From G965250275 sp965250275 (GTDB lineage: Bacteria > Pseudomonadota > Alphaproteobacteria > Rhodobacterales > Rhodobacteraceae): DNA of 64,000 nucleotides. A model generated the notes under the pieces. That model saw only the letters and a list, made by a program, of their open reading frames with translations. It was not told where the DNA came from and searched no databases. Every line of letters starts with the position of its first letter. The stretch's first letter is position 1. The position numbers and the translations under genes were made by a program. Of the stretch, positions 8,990 through 17,102 are shown piece after piece. Where the stretch lies: contig OZ252297.1 in assembly GCA_965250275.1 (NCBI GenBank), positions 1,488,001-1,552,000 of the forward strand, read 5' to 3'.

Positions 8990-9208
8990 TCAGCGGCGTG
9001 CGCGTCCTTCGGCGACCAAATCGATGTCGCCACGAACCAGACCGATATCTTCAAGCTCACGGTCGGTGAGGCCGGAAAGCGCGTTGCGGGTCATGCGGGC
9101 ATCGTTCCAAGACGCGATTGCGCCAAAGGTGTTTGCCACGAAATTGCCGATACGGCCGGCCAGGCCATCAAAGCCATAGGTGGTGCGGGTGGTGTCAAAA
9201 GCAGCCAT
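8990..9208 (-). CDS. DUF1127 domain-containing small protein
   Basis: A 72-residue protein. The C-terminal arginine-rich DUF1127 motif is clear (residues 36-60): WNDARMTRNALSGLTDRELEDIGLVRGDI. The N-terminal part is a short amphipathic or hydrophobic segment (LAGRIGNFVANTF). In alphaproteobacteria such proteins are linked to stress responses, RNA turnover and phosphate or carbon metabolism, but this one cannot be assigned. It is monocistronic, with its own terminator at 8909-8940 and a repeat-rich promoter region upstream (9265-9329). A GAGGACAAGG ribosome-binding stretch precedes its ATG. Confidence 0.88.
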   Translation of the reverse strand: MAAFDTTRTTYGFDGLAGRIGNFVANTFGAIASWNDARMTRNALSGLTDRELEDIGLVRGDIDLVAEGRARR

Positions 9209-9264
9209 ATCCTTGTCCTCTTTTTAGGTGTTGCTGTTTGTGTATTCGTGTTCGTCTGACCGGC

Positions 9265-9292
9265 AGATAGGGTGGCGGATCGCAACTCACAA
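9265..9292 (-). promoter_or_regulatory. Candidate RpoH-like promoter of the DUF1127 gene
   Basis: Read on the minus strand, TTGTGA (9292-9287) is followed after 16 bases by CTATCT (9270-9265), about 57 bases before the start codon. The CTATCT -10 and a TTG-type -35 resemble alphaproteobacterial heat-shock sigma factor promoters. DUF1127 genes are stress-induced in Rhodobacter, which fits. The assignment rests on short matches only. Confidence 0.4.
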
Positions 9293-9298
9293 TAGGTG

Positions 9299-9329
9299 TT
9301 TTTGCATGGGCCATATGCAATTTTTGCAT
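9299..9329. repeat. Direct repeats TTTTTGCAT spaced by two helical turns
   Basis: TTTTTGCAT occurs at 9299-9307 and again at 9321-9329, a 22-base period. Between them ATGCAA (9315-9320) forms an inverted partner of the first TTGCAT. The group sits directly upstream of the candidate -35 of the DUF1127 promoter, in an AT-rich patch that stands out from the GC-rich surroundings. This is where an activator or repressor dimer would bind; the factor is unknown. Confidence 0.45.
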
Positions 9330-9553
9330 AGCTGAATCTTCTGTAACACCTTTGAAATATATGTGATTTTTGCGTGTGCGCAGGTGTCGCTTTCAGATCG
9401 AAAATGCGTCGTTTTCAGCCCCTGTGTCGAAACTGTTTCAGCCGATGTCGTTTTCCGATGTGATCGCAACCATCCCCGGAAACGGTTTACGCGTGTTCGC
9501 GTTTCGTGCTACTGCATCGAAAAAGCAACAATTCGGGTGAAGCCGGGCAGTTT
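9330..9553 (+). promoter_or_regulatory. Gene-free upstream region of ruvCAB with a LexA-like half match
   Basis: The 345-base gap 9209-9553 separates the divergent DUF1127 and ruvC genes; this is its ruvC-proximal part. It holds GTTC at 9495-9498 followed after 7 bases by GTGC, one mismatch from the GTTC-N7-GTTC LexA box of alphaproteobacteria. The box is about 56 bases before the ruvC ATG. SOS control of ruvCAB would be expected, but the match is imperfect. No open frame or structured RNA was recognised here. Confidence 0.35.
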
Positions 9554-10051
9554 ATGCGAATTCTGGGCATTGATCCGGGGCTTCGAACCCTCGGTTGGGG
9601 AGTGATTGAGTCGCAAGGAAACAGGCTCAGTCACATCGCCTGCGGGATTTGTCAGCCAAAGGGGGCCGACCTCGCCAGGCGCTTGGCCTCGCTTCACTGC
9701 ATGTTGACAGACGTCGTCGAGACGTTCGCACCGGACGAGGCCGCGGTAGAGCAGACATTCGTGAACAACAATGGCGCGGCGACCCTCAAACTAGGGCAAG
9801 CGCGCGGCATCGCCCTTTTGGTGCCGGCGCAAGCAGGATTACCAGTGGGTGAGTACGCCCCCAACACCGTCAAGAAAACCGTGGTTGGGGTGGGACATGC
9901 CGACAAACGGCAAGTGACCCATATGGTTCGTCTGCAATTGCCGGGGGCGAACCCTGAAAGCCCCGATGCGGCGGATGCTCTTGCGCTTGCGATTTGCCAC
10001 GCCTTCCACGGCGGCGCGCGGGGCGCGTCTTTGCGTGAGGTGCGGGCATGA
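9554..10051 (+). CDS. ruvC: Holliday junction resolvase RuvC
   Basis: A 165-residue endonuclease that resolves Holliday junctions with RuvAB. The four catalytic acids sit at D7 (GIDPG), E66 (AAVEQTF), D138 and D141 (PDAADALA), the same numbering as Escherichia coli RuvC. The frame is open upstream to 9506, but ATG 9554 gives the canonical MRILGIDPG start. The stop overlaps ruvA by four bases (ATGA), so ruvC-ruvA translation is coupled. Confidence 0.95.
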   Translation: MRILGIDPGLRTLGWGVIESQGNRLSHIACGICQPKGADLARRLASLHCMLTDVVETFAPDEAAVEQTFVNNNGAATLKLGQARGIALLVPAQAGLPVGEYAPNTVKKTVVGVGHADKRQVTHMVRLQLPGANPESPDAADALALAICHAFHGGARGASLREVRA

Positions 10052-10713
10052 TCGGTCGGCTGTCCGGGAGGTTGGACTACCGCGCGTCGGACCACGTACT
10101 GATTGACGTTAAAGGTGTGGGGTATCTGGTCTACTGTTCGGAGCGCACACTGGCGGCGATGCCCGGTCCGGGCGAGGCGGTGACCCTTTACACCGATCTG
10201 CTGGTGCGCGAGGACCTGCTGCAACTCTTTGGGTTTTTGTCGCTAACCGAAAAGGAATGGCATCGCTTGCTGATTTCGGTGCAAGGCGTTGGCGCAAAAG
10301 CATCGCTGTCGATCCTCGGGGCGCTCGGCGAAGACGGCGTGAGCCGGGCGATTGCGTTGGGCGACTGGAATGCCGTGAAGAGTGCAAAGGGCGTTGGCCC
10401 GAAAATCGCACAGCGTGTGGTTCTGGATCTCAAGGACAAAGCGCCTGGTGTCATGGCTCTGGGTGGATCGTTGCAACAGGCGATGGATGGCCCCGAGACG
10501 TCTGCCGATGCCCCGGCGCCAATGGAAGCAAAGCCTCAAAGAGGCGCGGACACCACGCGTGCGCAGGCTGACGCGTTGTCGGCGCTTTCGAACCTCGGAT
10601 ACACACCTGGAGATGCCGCCGCTGCAGTCGCGCAGGCGGCAACGGACCTTCCCGATGCATCAGAGGCCGAACTGATCCGGGCGGCGCTGAAACTCTTGGC
10701 GCCAAAGGGGTAG
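10048..10713 (+). CDS. ruvA: Holliday junction branch migration protein RuvA
   Basis: A 221-residue DNA-binding subunit of the RuvAB branch-migration motor. An N-terminal OB-fold (MIGRLSGRLDYR, with a conserved GVGYLVYC strand) is followed by helix-hairpin-helix motifs (VQGVGAKASLSILGAL and AKGVGPKIAQRVVLDLKDK). After an alanine/proline-rich linker (about residues 145-175), a C-terminal domain (ALSNLGYTPGDAAAAV) contacts RuvB. The length is slightly above the usual 200 because of the linker. It overlaps ruvC and is six bases from ruvB. Confidence 0.95.
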   Translation: MIGRLSGRLDYRASDHVLIDVKGVGYLVYCSERTLAAMPGPGEAVTLYTDLLVREDLLQLFGFLSLTEKEWHRLLISVQGVGAKASLSILGALGEDGVSRAIALGDWNAVKSAKGVGPKIAQRVVLDLKDKAPGVMALGGSLQQAMDGPETSADAPAPMEAKPQRGADTTRAQADALSALSNLGYTPGDAAAAVAQAATDLPDASEAELIRAALKLLAPKG

Positions 10714-10719
10714 GGGACG

Positions 10720-11739
10720 ATGATCGACGCCGACCCGAACCTGCGCCCGGATCCATTGCCCGAGGACAATGATCGCGCCTTGCGGCCGCAGGAACTGCGT
10801 GAATTCATCGGCCAGACCGAAGCCAGGGCCAACCTGAGTGTCTTCATTCAATCTGCCCGGCAGCGGGGCGAAGCGATGGACCACACGCTGTTTCATGGCC
10901 CGCCCGGCCTTGGCAAGACCACACTGGCGCAGATTGTCGCCCGCGAGCTGGGCGTGGGATTTCGGATGACGTCGGGCCCGGTGCTGGCCAAGGCCGGTGA
11001 CTTGGCGGCGATCCTGACCAATCTCGAGGCCCGAGATGTGCTTTTCATTGATGAAATTCACCGTTTGAATCCTGCCGTCGAAGAAGTGCTGTATCCCGCG
11101 CTTGAGGATTTCGAACTCGATCTTGTGATAGGCGAGGGGCCCGCGGCCCGCACGGTGCGCATTGAACTGCAACCGTTCACATTGGTCGGGGCAACGACCC
11201 GCATGGGTCTTCTGACAACGCCATTGCGCGATCGGTTTGGCATCCCCACAAGACTGCAGTTCTACACGGTCGATGAGTTGCACGAAATCGTCACCCGCAA
11301 CGCCCGGCTGTTGGGGGCTCCGGCGGACGATGCCGGCGCCCGCGAGATTGCCAAGCGTGCCCGGGGCACACCGCGCATCGCGGGGCGCCTGTTGCGCCGG
11401 GTGGTCGACTTTGCGGTGGTCGAGGGGGATGGCACTGTCACACAGGCGCTTGCAGACCGCGCACTGACCCGCCTTGGGGTCGATCATCTGGGCCTCGATG
11501 GCGCGGACCGGCGCTACCTGTCGTTGATTGCGGACAGTTATGGCGGCGGTCCGGTCGGAATCGAAACCCTGAGTGCTGCACTCAGTGAGAGCCGGGATGC
11601 GCTGGAAGAGGTGATCGAGCCGTTTTTGCTCCAACAAGGGTTGATTCAGCGGACACCGCGCGGGCGCATGCTGGCCCAAAAGGCCTGGACGCATCTGGGG
11701 CTGCCCGCGCCAAAAGGGCAAAACGATCTCTTTGGTTGA
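10720..11739 (+). CDS. ruvB: Holliday junction branch migration helicase RuvB
   Basis: A 339-residue AAA+ ATPase that drives branch migration with RuvA. Walker A is at residues 60-68 (GPPGLGKTT) and Walker B at about 106-110 (LFIDEIHRLN). Sensor 1 (LVGATTRMG) is at about 151 and a GTPRIAGRLLRRV arginine region follows. The C-terminal winged helix ends with RGRMLAQKAWTHLG. Length and all motifs are normal. It is the third gene of ruvCAB, and the transcript may continue into the Tol-Pal genes because no terminator was seen. Confidence 0.96.
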   Translation: MIDADPNLRPDPLPEDNDRALRPQELREFIGQTEARANLSVFIQSARQRGEAMDHTLFHGPPGLGKTTLAQIVARELGVGFRMTSGPVLAKAGDLAAILTNLEARDVLFIDEIHRLNPAVEEVLYPALEDFELDLVIGEGPAARTVRIELQPFTLVGATTRMGLLTTPLRDRFGIPTRLQFYTVDELHEIVTRNARLLGAPADDAGAREIAKRARGTPRIAGRLLRRVVDFAVVEGDGTVTQALADRALTRLGVDHLGLDGADRRYLSLIADSYGGGPVGIETLSAALSESRDALEEVIEPFLLQQGLIQRTPRGRMLAQKAWTHLGLPAPKGQNDLFG

Positions 11740-11802
11740 AGCCGTGCGTCTGCACACTTATGCCTCCTCGCGAGTCGTTCATTGAAACCGAGAGGGCCTG
11801 GC

Positions 11803-12426
11803 GTGTCGCCGGAAGATATCGAAGCCTTGTTCACACGCTCCAATGGAGAATTCGTCTTTGCGCGGTGGGGACGACCCATCGCACCGGTCGTGATCGGGGT
11901 GGACGATGCAACGCTGGCAACCGTCAAAGGCGCTTTCGAAGCGGTCTGTGCGTTGGCCGGGCACCACATGGCCGAAACCGATCCGGAACTCGGCAGCAAT
12001 TGCATGTTCTTCTTCTTCTCTGAATGGGAGGAGCTGCTGGGCGTGCCCGATCTCGACCGGTTGATCCTGGATCTAGCCCCCTTGGTCGAACGTCTCGCGG
12101 CGGCGGACGCCAATCAGTACCGGGTGTTTCGGTTTGACGAGCACGGTGCGATCAAGGCTGCCTTTGTGTTTTTGCGCATGGACGAGCATCTGCGCGAAGT
12201 CTCGGCCCAGACACTTGCGCTGAGTCAGGTTGCGCAAACCGCGCTGCTGTGGTCCGATCTGGCCTTCCGCGACCGTTCGCCATTGGCGGTCGCCGAGACA
12301 ACCACCATATTGCGTCCCGATATCGCATCCCTGATCAGGGCAGCTTATGATCCGGTTTTGCCTGCTGCTGCGACCGACCGGTCCCACGCCCTCCGGCTTT
12401 TTGCCAGAACGGAGCATCTCCAATGA
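11803..12426 (+). CDS. Conserved hypothetical protein between ruvB and ybgC
   Basis: A 207-residue soluble protein of unknown function. GTG 11803 is the preferred start because GAGAGGG ends six bases upstream; a TTG at 11782 is the alternative. An alpha/beta pattern is visible: an N-terminal FARWGRPIAPVVIGVD strand, a FFFFSEWEELLGVPDLDRL segment near residue 75 and a helical C-terminus. No signal peptide, membrane helix or metal motif is apparent. It overlaps ybgC by ATGA, so it is translationally coupled to the tol-pal cluster and may serve the envelope. Confidence 0.75.
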   Translation: MSPEDIEALFTRSNGEFVFARWGRPIAPVVIGVDDATLATVKGAFEAVCALAGHHMAETDPELGSNCMFFFFSEWEELLGVPDLDRLILDLAPLVERLAAADANQYRVFRFDEHGAIKAAFVFLRMDEHLREVSAQTLALSQVAQTALLWSDLAFRDRSPLAVAETTTILRPDIASLIRAAYDPVLPAAATDRSHALRLFARTEHLQ

Positions 12427-12812
12427 CCCACACCTATCCGATCCGCGTCTATTACGAAGATACGGATATGGCGGGGATCGTGTATCACGCCAACTACCTG
12501 CGCTATATCGAGCGCGCCCGAAGTGATTGGGTCCGCCAGCTTGGCAATGACCAGAACGCGATGCGGGAGGCAGGGACAGTATGGGTCGTCCGGCGGATCG
12601 AGGCGGATTATCTCGCCTCCGCCCGCTTTGAGGATCAGCTCACGGTGCACACCGATCTGATCAGCGTCTCGAACGTGCGGCTGGTGATGGATCAGACCGT
12701 ACGACGTGGCGACACGCCCATCTTTCACGCCATCGTGACGGCTGTGTGCATGAACGCTGAAGGCAAACCTGTCAGGCTCCCAGCGGAGATTCGCGCACTC
12801 GTGCAGAAATAG
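12423..12812 (+). CDS. ybgC: Tol-Pal system-associated acyl-CoA thioesterase
   Basis: A 129-residue hotdog-fold thioesterase. The 4-hydroxybenzoyl-CoA thioesterase motif YYEDTDMAGIVYHANYLRYIERAR is at residues 9-32, with the catalytic aspartate at D15. YbgC proteins hydrolyse acyl-CoA or acyl-ACP and sit at the head of tol-pal operons in most Proteobacteria. It is coupled to the preceding hypothetical gene. A 96-base gap before tolQ carries an imperfect GGCCCG-type hairpin without a T run. Confidence 0.93.
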   Translation: MTHTYPIRVYYEDTDMAGIVYHANYLRYIERARSDWVRQLGNDQNAMREAGTVWVVRRIEADYLASARFEDQLTVHTDLISVSNVRLVMDQTVRRGDTPIFHAIVTAVCMNAEGKPVRLPAEIRALVQK

Positions 12813-12908
12813 GCCCGGAAAACTCTGGTTATGTTGGCTTTTCGGGCCCATCTGGGCTAGCGTGCGGCCAAACAGGACCGGCAAACGGCCATAGATAAGA
12901 GCAGGCAG

Positions 12909-13604
12909 ATGGAAACAGAGACTCTGGCGCTGGCGCAGGAGATTGATTTCTCCATGTGGGGCCTTTTCGCGCGCGCAACACTGATCGTGAAACTTGTCAT
13001 GCTCATGCTGGTTGCCGCGTCGTTCTGGGCGTGGGCGATCATCATCCAGAAAAGCATCAATTATCGGGCGGCACGGCGCGAGGCGGACATCTTTGACCGG
13101 GCTTTCTGGTCCGGGGAACCGCTGGATGAGCTGTTTCAGCAGATCGGCGCGCAGCCCAGTGGGAGCTCGGAGAAGATCTTTGCTGCTGGCATGACTGAGT
13201 GGCGGCGCTCGCATCGCACGGATGGCGGGCTGATTGCAGGGGCGCAGGCGCGCATCGACCGATCAATGGACGTCGCCATCAACAAAGAGGCAGAGGCGCT
13301 GCAGAAAGGCCTTCCCATTCTGGCAACGGTGGGCTCCACCGCGCCCTTTGTAGGTCTCTTCGGCACGGTCTGGGGCATCATGAATGCCTTCATTGAGATC
13401 GCCGAGCAACAAAACACCAATCTCGCTGTTGTGGCGCCGGGCATCGCCGAAGCGTTGCTGGCAACCGGCCTGGGTTTGCTGGCCGCGATCCCGGCCGTTG
13501 TGTTCTACAACAAGCTGAGTGCCGACAGCGATCGGATCGTGGCAGGCTACGAAGCCTTCGCCGATGAGTTTGCGACGATCCTGTCGCGTCAATTGGACAG
13601 CTGA
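12909..13604 (+). CDS. tolQ: Tol-Pal proton channel subunit TolQ
   Basis: A 231-residue inner-membrane protein of the MotA/TolQ/ExbB family. With TolR it uses proton-motive force to energise TolA during outer-membrane constriction. Three membrane helices are visible: residues about 20-42, about 140-160 (LATVGSTAPFVGLFGTVWG) and about 172-195 (PGIAEALLATGLGLLAAIP). The conserved G-T-VWGI and glycine-rich third helix are present. The stop is three bases before the tolR ATG. Confidence 0.95.
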   Translation: METETLALAQEIDFSMWGLFARATLIVKLVMLMLVAASFWAWAIIIQKSINYRAARREADIFDRAFWSGEPLDELFQQIGAQPSGSSEKIFAAGMTEWRRSHRTDGGLIAGAQARIDRSMDVAINKEAEALQKGLPILATVGSTAPFVGLFGTVWGIMNAFIEIAEQQNTNLAVVAPGIAEALLATGLGLLAAIPAVVFYNKLSADSDRIVAGYEAFADEFATILSRQLDS

Positions 13605-13607
13605 TTG

Positions 13608-14081
13608 ATGGGCGCCGGGGTACAGCAGGCAGAGGCAGGGGGACGCCGCAGGCGGGGTCGACGCGGGCGGGCGCGCCCCATGTCGGAAATCAACGTGACG
13701 CCCTTTGTGGATGTCATGATGGTTCTGCTGATCATCTTCATGGTCGCGGCGCCGTTGCTTACAGTGGGCGTACCGGTTGAGCTTCCCAAAACCGCCGCTG
13801 GCGCGTTGGCGGGCGAAACCGAAGAGCCACTGACGGTTACGATTACCGCTGAAGGCGTGGTGCAGATCCAGACCACGGAAGTACCACGCGATCAGTTGGT
13901 TTCGCGCCTGCGGGCGATTGCGGCGGAACGCACCAGCGAACAGGTGTTCCTGCGCGCGGATGGGACTGTGCCCTATGCCCAGGTCATGCAGGTGATGGGC
14001 GCGCTCAACGCAGGCGGGTTTTCGGATGTCGGACTGGTCACAGACACAGGCGGTCCGACTCTGGACGCGCCGGAAGGGTGA
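13608..14081 (+). CDS. tolR: Tol-Pal proton channel subunit TolR
   Basis: A 157-residue ExbD/TolR protein. After a basic, glycine-rich cytoplasmic tail, the single membrane helix at about residues 28-50 carries the conserved proton-path aspartate in NVTPFVDVMMVLLIIFMV. The periplasmic domain ends with the family's D-x-x-x-PYAQVMQVMGAL segment. ATG 13608 is preferred over the TTG immediately before it. It partners TolQ and TolA. Confidence 0.95.
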   Translation: MGAGVQQAEAGGRRRRGRRGRARPMSEINVTPFVDVMMVLLIIFMVAAPLLTVGVPVELPKTAAGALAGETEEPLTVTITAEGVVQIQTTEVPRDQLVSRLRAIAAERTSEQVFLRADGTVPYAQVMQVMGALNAGGFSDVGLVTDTGGPTLDAPEG

Positions 14082-14090
14082 GGCAGCGGG

Positions 14091-15197
14091 TTGGACACCG
14101 GCACCAAAATCTCGGGCATTGCGCATGTGGGATTGATCGCAGCCGCAGTGTTCGGCGGCACCTTCGCCGCCGATCCGTTGCCATTTGAGGTACAGGACGT
14201 GTCGATTGTCACCGCCGATCAGTTCAATGCCATCCTCGCGGCGCAGCAGTCGCCGCAAACGGCAGAGCAACCCGCTGCGCTCAGTCAACCCGATGTCGAG
14301 ACCGACGCGCCCGACCTTCCTCCGCGACCGCGACCTGAGCCCGAGGCTGAACAGTCACAACCCGAGCCTGTCGCAACACCACAAAACGACCCTGTTCCCG
14401 AGGCCATTCCCGAGCCGTTGCCGCCACAACCCGAGACGGATGTGACGGCACAGGTGCCCCAGCCCGAGGCCCCCGATGCGCTCGCCGCGCTGCAACCGCT
14501 CCCCGAAGCGCCAAGGCCGGTTCAACGACCGGTGGATCGGGTGGCGCCCCAACCTGTGGCCCCTCCGGATCCGGAGGCGACCCCAGATGAAGTGACACGC
14601 GAAGAGGTCACGCCGGATGAAACAGGCGAGGTTGAACAACCTGAACAGACGGCCACGGCGCCCGAAGAGGCGAATGATCGGATCGTGACGGAAGCTGATG
14701 AGGTACCCGAACTGGCCCCGACATCATCTCCGCGCCCGCCTTCCGCCCGGCCAAGGCCGCGTGAGGTCGAAACCGCCGCCGTTGCGGAACCATCGAACAC
14801 AGAGGATGCCGTGAACGCCGCCTTGGCCGAAGTGCTGGGGCAGGGCGATCCCGCACCGGCTGCACCGTCAGGCCCCCCCATGACCAGCGGTGAGAAGGAT
14901 GCCCTGCGTGTTTCGGTTTCGCGCTGCTGGAATGTCGGCTCTCTGTCGTCTGCCGCGTTGAGCACCACAGTGGTCGTTTCGGTGGGGATGGCGCAGGACG
15001 GAAGGCCTGATACTGGCTCCATCCGGATGTTATCCAGTTCAGGCGGGGACGACACGTCAGCGCGGCAAGCTTTCGAGGCCGCGCGCCGGGCGATCATCCG
15101 CTGCGGCGCAAATGGGTATGATTTGCCAGCGGACAAGTATGCTCAGTGGCGAGAAATTGAAATGACGTTCAACCCTGAAAGGATGCGGATCAGATGA
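14091..15197 (+). CDS. tolA: Cell envelope integrity protein TolA
   Basis: A 368-residue inner-membrane-anchored periplasmic protein linking TolQR to Pal and TolB. One N-terminal helix at about residues 8-26 is followed by about 230 residues of Pro/Glu/Ala/Gln-rich spacer (repeated PEP, PRP and EV units). The folded C-terminal domain III begins near residue 265 (EKDALRVSVSRCWNVGSLS) and holds C280 and C344. The spacer is proline-rich rather than the lysine/alanine helix of enterobacterial TolA, as is usual in Rhodobacteraceae. TTG 14091 is the only well-placed start. It overlaps tolB. Confidence 0.88.
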   Translation: MDTGTKISGIAHVGLIAAAVFGGTFAADPLPFEVQDVSIVTADQFNAILAAQQSPQTAEQPAALSQPDVETDAPDLPPRPRPEPEAEQSQPEPVATPQNDPVPEAIPEPLPPQPETDVTAQVPQPEAPDALAALQPLPEAPRPVQRPVDRVAPQPVAPPDPEATPDEVTREEVTPDETGEVEQPEQTATAPEEANDRIVTEADEVPELAPTSSPRPPSARPRPREVETAAVAEPSNTEDAVNAALAEVLGQGDPAPAAPSGPPMTSGEKDALRVSVSRCWNVGSLSSAALSTTVVVSVGMAQDGRPDTGSIRMLSSSGGDDTSARQAFEAARRAIIRCGANGYDLPADKYAQWREIEMTFNPERMRIR

Positions 15198-16513
15198 TGC
15201 GGTATCTGCTGAGCCTTCTGTGCTGTGTAATGCTCTTTGGCGGGCCCGCGCTGGCCCAGTCGGGGCCGCTGCGGATCGAAATCACCGAAGGCGTGATCGA
15301 ACCCCTGACCTTTGCGGTGCCGGATTTCGTCCCTGGCGACGCTGCCGCCACCGAGTATGCCACGCAGCTGAGCAGGGTGATCTCTGATGATCTGACGGGT
15401 ACGGGCCTCTTCCGTGAGGTCCCGGCCAGCGCCTTTATCAGCCAGATCACGGACTTTGGGGCGCCGGTGCAGTTTGCGGATTGGAAGGCGATCAACGCTC
15501 AGGCGCTCATCACCGGGGCGGTGATGGTGTCGGGCAGTCAGCTGACGGTTCAGTTCCGCGTCTATGACGTCTTTTCCGGACAGGAATTGGGCAACGGGTT
15601 GCAGTTCGTTGGACTGACCGACGGATGGCGGCGGATCGCCCACAAGGTTGCGGATGCCGTCTACAGCCGGATCACCGGCGAGGGCGGCTATTTCGATAGT
15701 CGGGTTGTGTTCGTCTCGGAAACCGGACCCAAGGATGACCGTCGCAAGCGGTTGGCCATCATGGACTATGACGGCGCAAACGTTCAGTATCTGACGGACA
15801 GCGCAGCGTTGGTTCTTGCGCCGCGGTTTTCCCCCACCGGCGACCGGGTGCTCTACACCAGCTATGAAACCGGATTCCCCCGCATTTACGTCTTGGATGT
15901 GGGACAGGTGCAGCAGCAGGTTCTTGAGAGCCAGGACGGCACGATGAGCTTTGCGCCGCGTTTTGCCCCGGACGGGCGAACTGTGGTCTATTCGCTCTCA
16001 CAAGGGGGCAACACGGACATCTATTCCTTGGATCTGGGGACAGGGGCGCAAAAACGGCTGACCAATGCACCGTCGATCGAGACCGCGCCCAGTTTTTCGC
16101 CCGATGGTTCGCAAATCGTTTTCGAGAGCGACCGCTCCGGCACCCAGCAGCTCTATATTATGCCAGCCGGCGGCGGAGAGGCGAAACGTATCAGCTTTGG
16201 CGAAGGTCGCTACGGCACGCCTGTCTGGTCTCCGCGCGGCGACCTGATCGCCTTCACCAAACAGAGCAAGGGCCGGTTTCACATTGGTGTGATGCGTACG
16301 GACGGCAGCGAGGAACGACTACTGACCGCTTCTTTTCTGGATGAGGGCCCCACATGGGCGCCGAACGGCCGGGTGATCATGTTCTCCCGCGAGACGCAAG
16401 GGGCATCGGGCCGTTCCTCGCTCTTCACGGTGGATATCTCTGGACGCAACCTGCGACCGGTACGCACGCCGGATGGGGCATCGGATCCGTCCTGGTCGCC
16501 GCTTCAGAACTAG
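15194..16513 (+). CDS. tolB: Tol-Pal system beta-propeller protein TolB
   Basis: A 439-residue periplasmic protein with a signal peptide cleaved after ALA (about residue 21). An N-terminal alpha/beta domain (about 22-160) is followed by a six-bladed WD40-like beta-propeller with repeated SPTGDRV/APDGRTV/SPDGSQI blade motifs. It binds Pal and TolA. Two adjacent ATG codons (15194 and 15197) are possible; the first overlaps the tolA stop. Confidence 0.95.
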   Translation: MMRYLLSLLCCVMLFGGPALAQSGPLRIEITEGVIEPLTFAVPDFVPGDAAATEYATQLSRVISDDLTGTGLFREVPASAFISQITDFGAPVQFADWKAINAQALITGAVMVSGSQLTVQFRVYDVFSGQELGNGLQFVGLTDGWRRIAHKVADAVYSRITGEGGYFDSRVVFVSETGPKDDRRKRLAIMDYDGANVQYLTDSAALVLAPRFSPTGDRVLYTSYETGFPRIYVLDVGQVQQQVLESQDGTMSFAPRFAPDGRTVVYSLSQGGNTDIYSLDLGTGAQKRLTNAPSIETAPSFSPDGSQIVFESDRSGTQQLYIMPAGGGEAKRISFGEGRYGTPVWSPRGDLIAFTKQSKGRFHIGVMRTDGSEERLLTASFLDEGPTWAPNGRVIMFSRETQGASGRSSLFTVDISGRNLRPVRTPDGASDPSWSPLQN

Positions 16514-16583
16514 CGCCGCGCGTTCACAGGTGGCGCCAACTATGCTAAAAGGCAGGCAAACAATAATGAGAGAGGCAACAGGC

Positions 16584-17096
16584 ATGTTACGAATGAGGGT
16601 GCTGCTGTTTTCGGGACTGGTGCTGGCCACGGCAGCTTGTACCAACGCAATTGGGTATGGCGGTGACAATGACGCATTGGGTGGTGCCGGCGCCGGCGGC
16701 GTCGTGCAGGGTTCGGTGTCTGATCCGACGTCGGTGGCGTACTTTTCACAGACCGTCGGTGACCGGGTCCTCTTTGAGGTCGATCAGTCAACCTTGACCG
16801 CGGTGGGTCAGTCAACGCTGGACGGACAAGCGCAATGGCTGCAGACGAACTCGGACTTCACAGCGATCATCGAGGGACATGCGGACGAGCAGGGCACGCG
16901 GGAATACAACCTCGCACTGGGCGCGCGCCGGGCAAATGCGGCCCGTGAATACCTGATTTCCCGTGGTGTTCCCGGCGAACGCCTTAGAGTGGTCAGCTAT
17001 GGCAAGGAACGGCCGATCGAGATTTGCAGCGAAGAAAGCTGCTATGAAAAGAACCGGCGCGCGGTCACCGTGCTGGCTTCGGGACTGACGGGGTAG
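16584..17096 (+). CDS. pal: Peptidoglycan-associated lipoprotein Pal
   Basis: A 170-residue outer-membrane lipoprotein. The signal peptide ends in a lipobox (LATAAC, cysteine near residue 18). The OmpA-type peptidoglycan-binding domain covers about 60-165, with the EGHADEQGTREYNLALGARRA core and an NRRAV terminus. Upstream in-frame starts at 16473 and 16566 exist; ATG 16584 has AGAGAGG eight bases before it and gives the standard length. It anchors the Tol complex to peptidoglycan. Confidence 0.93.
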   Translation: MLRMRVLLFSGLVLATAACTNAIGYGGDNDALGGAGAGGVVQGSVSDPTSVAYFSQTVGDRVLFEVDQSTLTAVGQSTLDGQAQWLQTNSDFTAIIEGHADEQGTREYNLALGARRANAAREYLISRGVPGERLRVVSYGKERPIEICSEESCYEKNRRAVTVLASGLTG

Positions 17097-17102
17097 ACGA
17101 TC

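Noticed and set aside
10660..11757. Long minus-strand open frame across ruvB
   Set aside because: RuvB motifs are intact on the plus strand, and the antisense translation has no recognisable domain.
12811..12850. GGCCCGG/CGGGCC hairpin between ybgC and tolQ as a terminator
   Set aside because: One bulge and no T run; tolQ is more likely co-expressed with ybgC.
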